Positions 6,701 to 9,430 of a stretch of 9,430 nucleotides of DNA are shown piece by piece. Position numbers and translations under genes: made by a program. The stretch's first letter is position 1. Each line of letters opens with the position of its first letter. Source of the DNA: Clostridia bacterium (lineage in GTDB: Bacteria; Bacillota; Clostridia; HGM11514); NCBI GenBank assembly GCA_900757255.1, contig CAAENE010000327.1, positions 1 to 9,430 of the forward strand, written 5' to 3'. The notes under the pieces were generated by a model. That model saw nothing but the letters and a program-made list of their open reading frames with translations, ran no database searches and was not told the DNA's origin.

Positions 6701-8191
6701 ATGGCTAAAATTTTAAAGGAACCGTCACGCACTTTTGGAGAATATCTTTTAATTCCAAATCTCACAACAAAGGACTGTATCGTTGAAAACGTGAACCTTT
6801 CTACACCGTTAGTCCGCTTTCAAAAAGGAGAAACACCTGACCTTCATCTCAATATTCCATTCGCGTCCGCTATTATGCAGTCTATTTCTGACAATAATAT
6901 GGCCGTTGCCCTTGCAAAAAACGGAGGTATTTCCTTCATCTACTGTTCCCAGACCATTGAAGAAGAAGCTGAAATGGTACGCAAGGCAAAAAAATATAAG
7001 GCAGGTTTTGTTATCAGCGATTCTAACTTAACTGAAGATCAGACTTTAGCCGATGTATTGGAGTTAAAACAGAAGAAGGGTCACAATACCATGGCAGTGA
7101 CCGATAATGGCAAAGCGCACGGAAAGCTGAAAGGAATTATTACCGGACGGGATTACCGTACCAGCCGCGACCCTCTTGATAAAAAAGTAAAGGATTTCAT
7201 GACGCCGATAGATAAACTGATTACCGGCCGGGAGGGAATTACTCTCTCTGAGGCAAATGATATTATCTGGGAAAATAAACTGAACTCCCTTCCGATTATC
7301 AATGACGCAGGCGAGCTTGTTTATATGGTATTTCGGAAAGATTATGCAGATGACAAACAGAATCCTAATTCACTGTTGGACGAACAGAAACGTTATATCG
7401 TCGGCGCAGGTATCAACTCACGCGATTATAAAGAACGTGTCCCTGCACTGCTCGAGGCAGGCGCCGATATCCTGTGTATCGACTCTTCAGAAGGATTCAG
7501 CGAATGGCAGAGCGATACCATCTCCTATATCAAGAGTACCTTTGGAGAACAGGTCAAAGTGGGCGCCGGAAATGTGGTTGACCGGGAAGGCTTTCTATTC
7601 TTGGCGGAAGCCGGAGCTGACTTTGTAAAAATCGGTATCGGCGGCGGTTCCATCTGCATTACCCGTGAACAGAAAGGTATCGGCCGCGGACAGGCATCCG
7701 CTGTAATGGACGTTGCAGCAGCGCGGGACGAATACTTTGAAAAAACCGGTATTTATGTACCGATTTGCTCTGACGGCGGTATCGTACAGGATTATCATAT
7801 TACACTTGCACTCGCTATGGGCGCCGATTTTGTTATGCTGGGCCGCTATTTTGCCCGTTTTGACGAAAGCCCGACCGATAAAGTGAAGTTCGGAAATGGC
7901 TATGTGAAGGAATACTGGGGCGAAGGCTCCGGACGCGCCCGCAACTGGCAGCGTTATGATATGGGAGGCAAAAAAGGATTGCAGTTTGAAGAAGGCGTTG
8001 ACTCTTACGTCCCCTATGCCGGTTCCCTTGACGACGGTCTTGGCATTACCATTCACAAAATCAAATCCACCATGTGCAACTGCGGCGCCAAAACGATCAA
8101 TGAGCTCCAGAAAACTTCTCGCCTGTGCCTGGTTTCCTCTACCAGCTTATCGGAAGGGTCCGCACATGATGTCATTTTAAAGAATCAATAA
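6701..8191 (+). CDS. guaB: IMP dehydrogenase (Tritrichomonas-type)
   Basis: This 496-residue cytoplasmic enzyme oxidizes IMP to XMP with NAD+ (EC 1.1.1.205), the committed step of guanine nucleotide synthesis. It is a (beta/alpha)8 barrel with two CBS domains inserted at about residues 100-230. LCIDSSEGFSEWQ lies in the NAD site, VGAGNVVD follows, and the catalytic loop is GIGGGSICITREQKGIG with Cys319. The mobile flap carries RNWQRYD with Arg418 and Tyr419. SRTFGEYLLIPNLTTKDCI at the N-terminus and CSDGGIVQDYHITLAL match, from memory, the Tritrichomonas foetus enzyme better than the Bacillus or E. coli type (which has GPGSICTTR), and the catalytic residues even share its numbering. The ATG at 6701 has AAAGGAG at good spacing; the in-frame TTG at 6665 lacks a site. 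It has its own promoter and ends in a strong terminator, so it is monocistronic. Confidence 0.95.
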   Translation: MAKILKEPSRTFGEYLLIPNLTTKDCIVENVNLSTPLVRFQKGETPDLHLNIPFASAIMQSISDNNMAVALAKNGGISFIYCSQTIEEEAEMVRKAKKYKAGFVISDSNLTEDQTLADVLELKQKKGHNTMAVTDNGKAHGKLKGIITGRDYRTSRDPLDKKVKDFMTPIDKLITGREGITLSEANDIIWENKLNSLPIINDAGELVYMVFRKDYADDKQNPNSLLDEQKRYIVGAGINSRDYKERVPALLEAGADILCIDSSEGFSEWQSDTISYIKSTFGEQVKVGAGNVVDREGFLFLAEAGADFVKIGIGGGSICITREQKGIGRGQASAVMDVAAARDEYFEKTGIYVPICSDGGIVQDYHITLALAMGADFVMLGRYFARFDESPTDKVKFGNGYVKEYWGEGSGRARNWQRYDMGGKKGLQFEEGVDSYVPYAGSLDDGLGITIHKIKSTMCNCGAKTINELQKTSRLCLVSSTSLSEGSAHDVILKNQ

Positions 8192-8192
8192 T

Positions 8193-8215
8193 CGTCATGA
8201 GCATCGGTCATGACG
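8193..8215 (+). repeat. Hairpin directly after the guaB stop
   Basis: CGTCATGA (8193-8200) and TCATGACG (8208-8215) form a perfect 8-bp stem with a 7-base loop, starting 2 bases after the TAA of guaB. No long T-run follows. It may be a 3' mRNA stabilizer or an accessory to the main terminator 20 bases on. Confidence 0.5.
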
Positions 8216-8236
8216 GTGATTTTCAAAGATACAATA

Positions 8237-8271
8237 AAAACCCCTGGATTTTAGAAAAATCCAGGGGTTTT
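8237..8271. terminator. Bidirectional terminator between guaB and nhaC
   Basis: A perfect 16-bp stem (core AAAACCCCTGGATTTT with its complement) closes a 3-base loop, with Ts on the 3' side of both strands. It lies in the 91-bp gap between the stops of two convergent genes, so it should end transcription from both. Confidence 0.93.
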
Positions 8272-8282
8272 GTTCAATTTTT

Positions 8283-9430
8283 TCACTCCTGCACCGAAAT
8301 CTTTTTTGATTTTCGATATAAAACAAGCAGCATTCCAAACATCAGCAGCGCACCGGTTCCTAACGCCAGCCATCCGTTTTGAGTGAATCCGGCCAGCAGA
8401 TAGCCCACAAAACTGCAAACTGCTACCAGCATAGCGTATGGCAATTGTGTGGCTACATGCTCGATATGGTTGCATCCGGCGCCGGTCGACGCCAAAATTG
8501 TTGTATCTGAAATCGGAGAAATATGGTCTCCACAGACGGCACCCGCCAATACAGCCGCAACCGTGATAACCAGAAGCTGACTATCCTGTCCGCCAAAAAT
8601 AGCGGCCGCAATCGGAATCAATATTCCAAACGTCCCCCAGGACGTTCCGGTTGCAAAGCTTAGTCCCATCGCAATCAGAAAGAATGCTGCCGGCAGGATT
8701 CCCTGCGCCATCTGGCTGCCGTTTACAATCCGGCTGACATATCCCCCGGCGTTTAAATATCCTTCGCCGCAGACACCGCTGAGCGTCCATGCAAAGGTCA
8801 AAATCAGAATTGCCGGAACCATGGCCTTAAAACCATCGACAAGGCTGTTAGCAAATTCCGAAAACCGCATGATTCTTCTGGGAAGATATAATAATGCAAT
8901 CACGATTATGGTAAAGAAGGAGCCAAATACAAGGGATAGCGACGAATTACAATTTGCAAAAGCTGATACGATAGATTCTCCCTCGGTAATCCCTCCGGTA
9001 TACAGCATTGCTGCCACACAAAAGAGAATGAGGGTTACAATTGGAATAACCAAATCATAAACCTTGCCCTTTTTTAAAATATCTTCCGCCGATTCCTCCT
9101 TCACAGGCGGTTTTTCCTGATACTTTCGCATTGCTCCGAAATCGAACTGCATCGCTATCATAAAAATAATCATGCCAATGGTCAGCAGAGCATACAGGTT
9201 GAACGGTATCGTCCGAAGGAACAGCCCGAATCCGTCTATATTGCTTCCCTCGGGCAGAGATGAGCCGACAGCCGCCGCCCAGCTTGAGATAGGTGCAATA
9301 ATACAAACCGGCGCCGCAGTCGCATCAATAATATAGGCCAGCTTTGCCCGGCTGATATGAAACCTGTCGGTGACTGGACTCATAACAGTCCCGACTGTGA
9401 GGCAGTTAAAGTAATCATCCACAAAAATCA
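8283..9430 (-). CDS. nhaC: NhaC family Na+/H+ antiporter, C-terminal part
   Basis: The frame enters from the right edge already open, so the N-terminus is missing; about 382 residues are seen out of the usual 450-520. This is a polytopic membrane antiporter exchanging cytoplasmic Na+ for external protons for pH and sodium homeostasis. Family signatures (Na_H_antiporter, PF03553) are clear: FVDDYFNCLTVGTVMSPVTD at the visible start, KLAYIIDATAAPVCIIAPIS, GTSWGTFGILIPIAAA, and GDHISPISDTTILASTGAGC followed by HVATQLPYA. About nine hydrophobic segments are visible. The GTG at 9420-9422 is inside the conserved DDYFN block and is not a start. The gene ends in TGA just beyond the convergent terminator. 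Relatives in the family exchange malate or lactate as well, so the exact substrate is open. Confidence 0.9.
   Translation of the reverse strand, partial: IFVDDYFNCLTVGTVMSPVTDRFHISRAKLAYIIDATAAPVCIIAPISSWAAAVGSSLPEGSNIDGFGLFLRTIPFNLYALLTIGMIIFMIAMQFDFGAMRKYQEKPPVKEESAEDILKKGKVYDLVIPIVTLILFCVAAMLYTGGITEGESIVSAFANCNSSLSLVFGSFFTIIVIALLYLPRRIMRFSEFANSLVDGFKAMVPAILILTFAWTLSGVCGEGYLNAGGYVSRIVNGSQMAQGILPAAFFLIAMGLSFATGTSWGTFGILIPIAAAIFGGQDSQLLVITVAAVLAGAVCGDHISPISDTTILASTGAGCNHIEHVATQLPYAMLVAVCSFVGYLLAGFTQNGWLALGTGALLMFGMLLVLYRKSKKISVQE

Noticed and set aside
7595..8056. An antisense reading frame inside guaB.
   Set aside because: It is a shadow of a strongly conserved coding region, with no start signals or recognisable protein family.
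9420..9422. GTG as the start of the antiporter gene.
   Set aside because: It lies within the conserved FVDDYFN block of the NhaC family, and the frame continues open to the window edge.
1..9430. Insertion sequences, CRISPR arrays, tRNA or rRNA genes.
   Set aside because: I saw no transposase frames, spaced direct repeats, tRNA cloverleaf or rRNA signature on either strand.

Overview
The window looks like chromosomal DNA of a low-to-moderate GC, monoderm Firmicute of the class Clostridia; an Eubacterium/Acetobacterium-like or Lachnospiraceae-like host is my guess. The reasons are strong AGGAGG-type ribosome binding sites, TTGACA-N17-TATACT promoters, intrinsic terminators, a surface protein with S-layer homology (SLH) repeats, and the protein families present. 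The standard bacterial code applies: TGA ends both the SLH gene and the nhaC-like gene.

Layout. On the minus strand, bases 1-2340 hold three genes of a cell-surface polysaccharide locus. In transcription order they are a family 2 glycosyltransferase, a Wzy/WaaL-type polymerase or ligase, and a Wzz-like chain-length protein that runs off the left edge. A 12-bp terminator hairpin (2434-2464) separates them from a large minus-strand gene for a secreted SLH protein (2521-4740). That gene has an ideal ribosome binding site and a signal peptide, but codon 20 is an in-frame TGA, so it cannot be translated conventionally from its own start. Its leader (4741-4990) carries a consensus promoter, a GEMM-I cyclic-dinucleotide riboswitch aptamer and an overlapping intrinsic terminator. 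The aptamer has A rather than G at the position that sets ligand specificity, so the ligand may be 3',3'-cGAMP rather than c-di-GMP.

Upstream of this leader is a MATE efflux transporter (5023-6375, minus). A 325-bp divergent promoter region separates it from guaB, IMP dehydrogenase (6701-8191, plus). This IMPDH belongs to the unusual type known from the protozoan Tritrichomonas foetus, and its catalytic residues fall at the same numbers. guaB converges on a 5'-truncated NhaC-type Na+/H+ antiporter (8283-9430, minus), with a bidirectional terminator between them.

How the parts work together. SLH domains bind secondary cell-wall polymers, so an SLH protein next to a polysaccharide polymerization locus is coherent as a cell-surface module. 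The second-messenger riboswitch suggests the SLH protein is made only in one lifestyle state, such as sessile or motile. The MATE pump, guaB and nhaC look like ordinary neighbours. The most unusual part is 4681-4990: a possibly non-canonical GEMM-I riboswitch driving a surface gene with a nonsense codon in its signal peptide.
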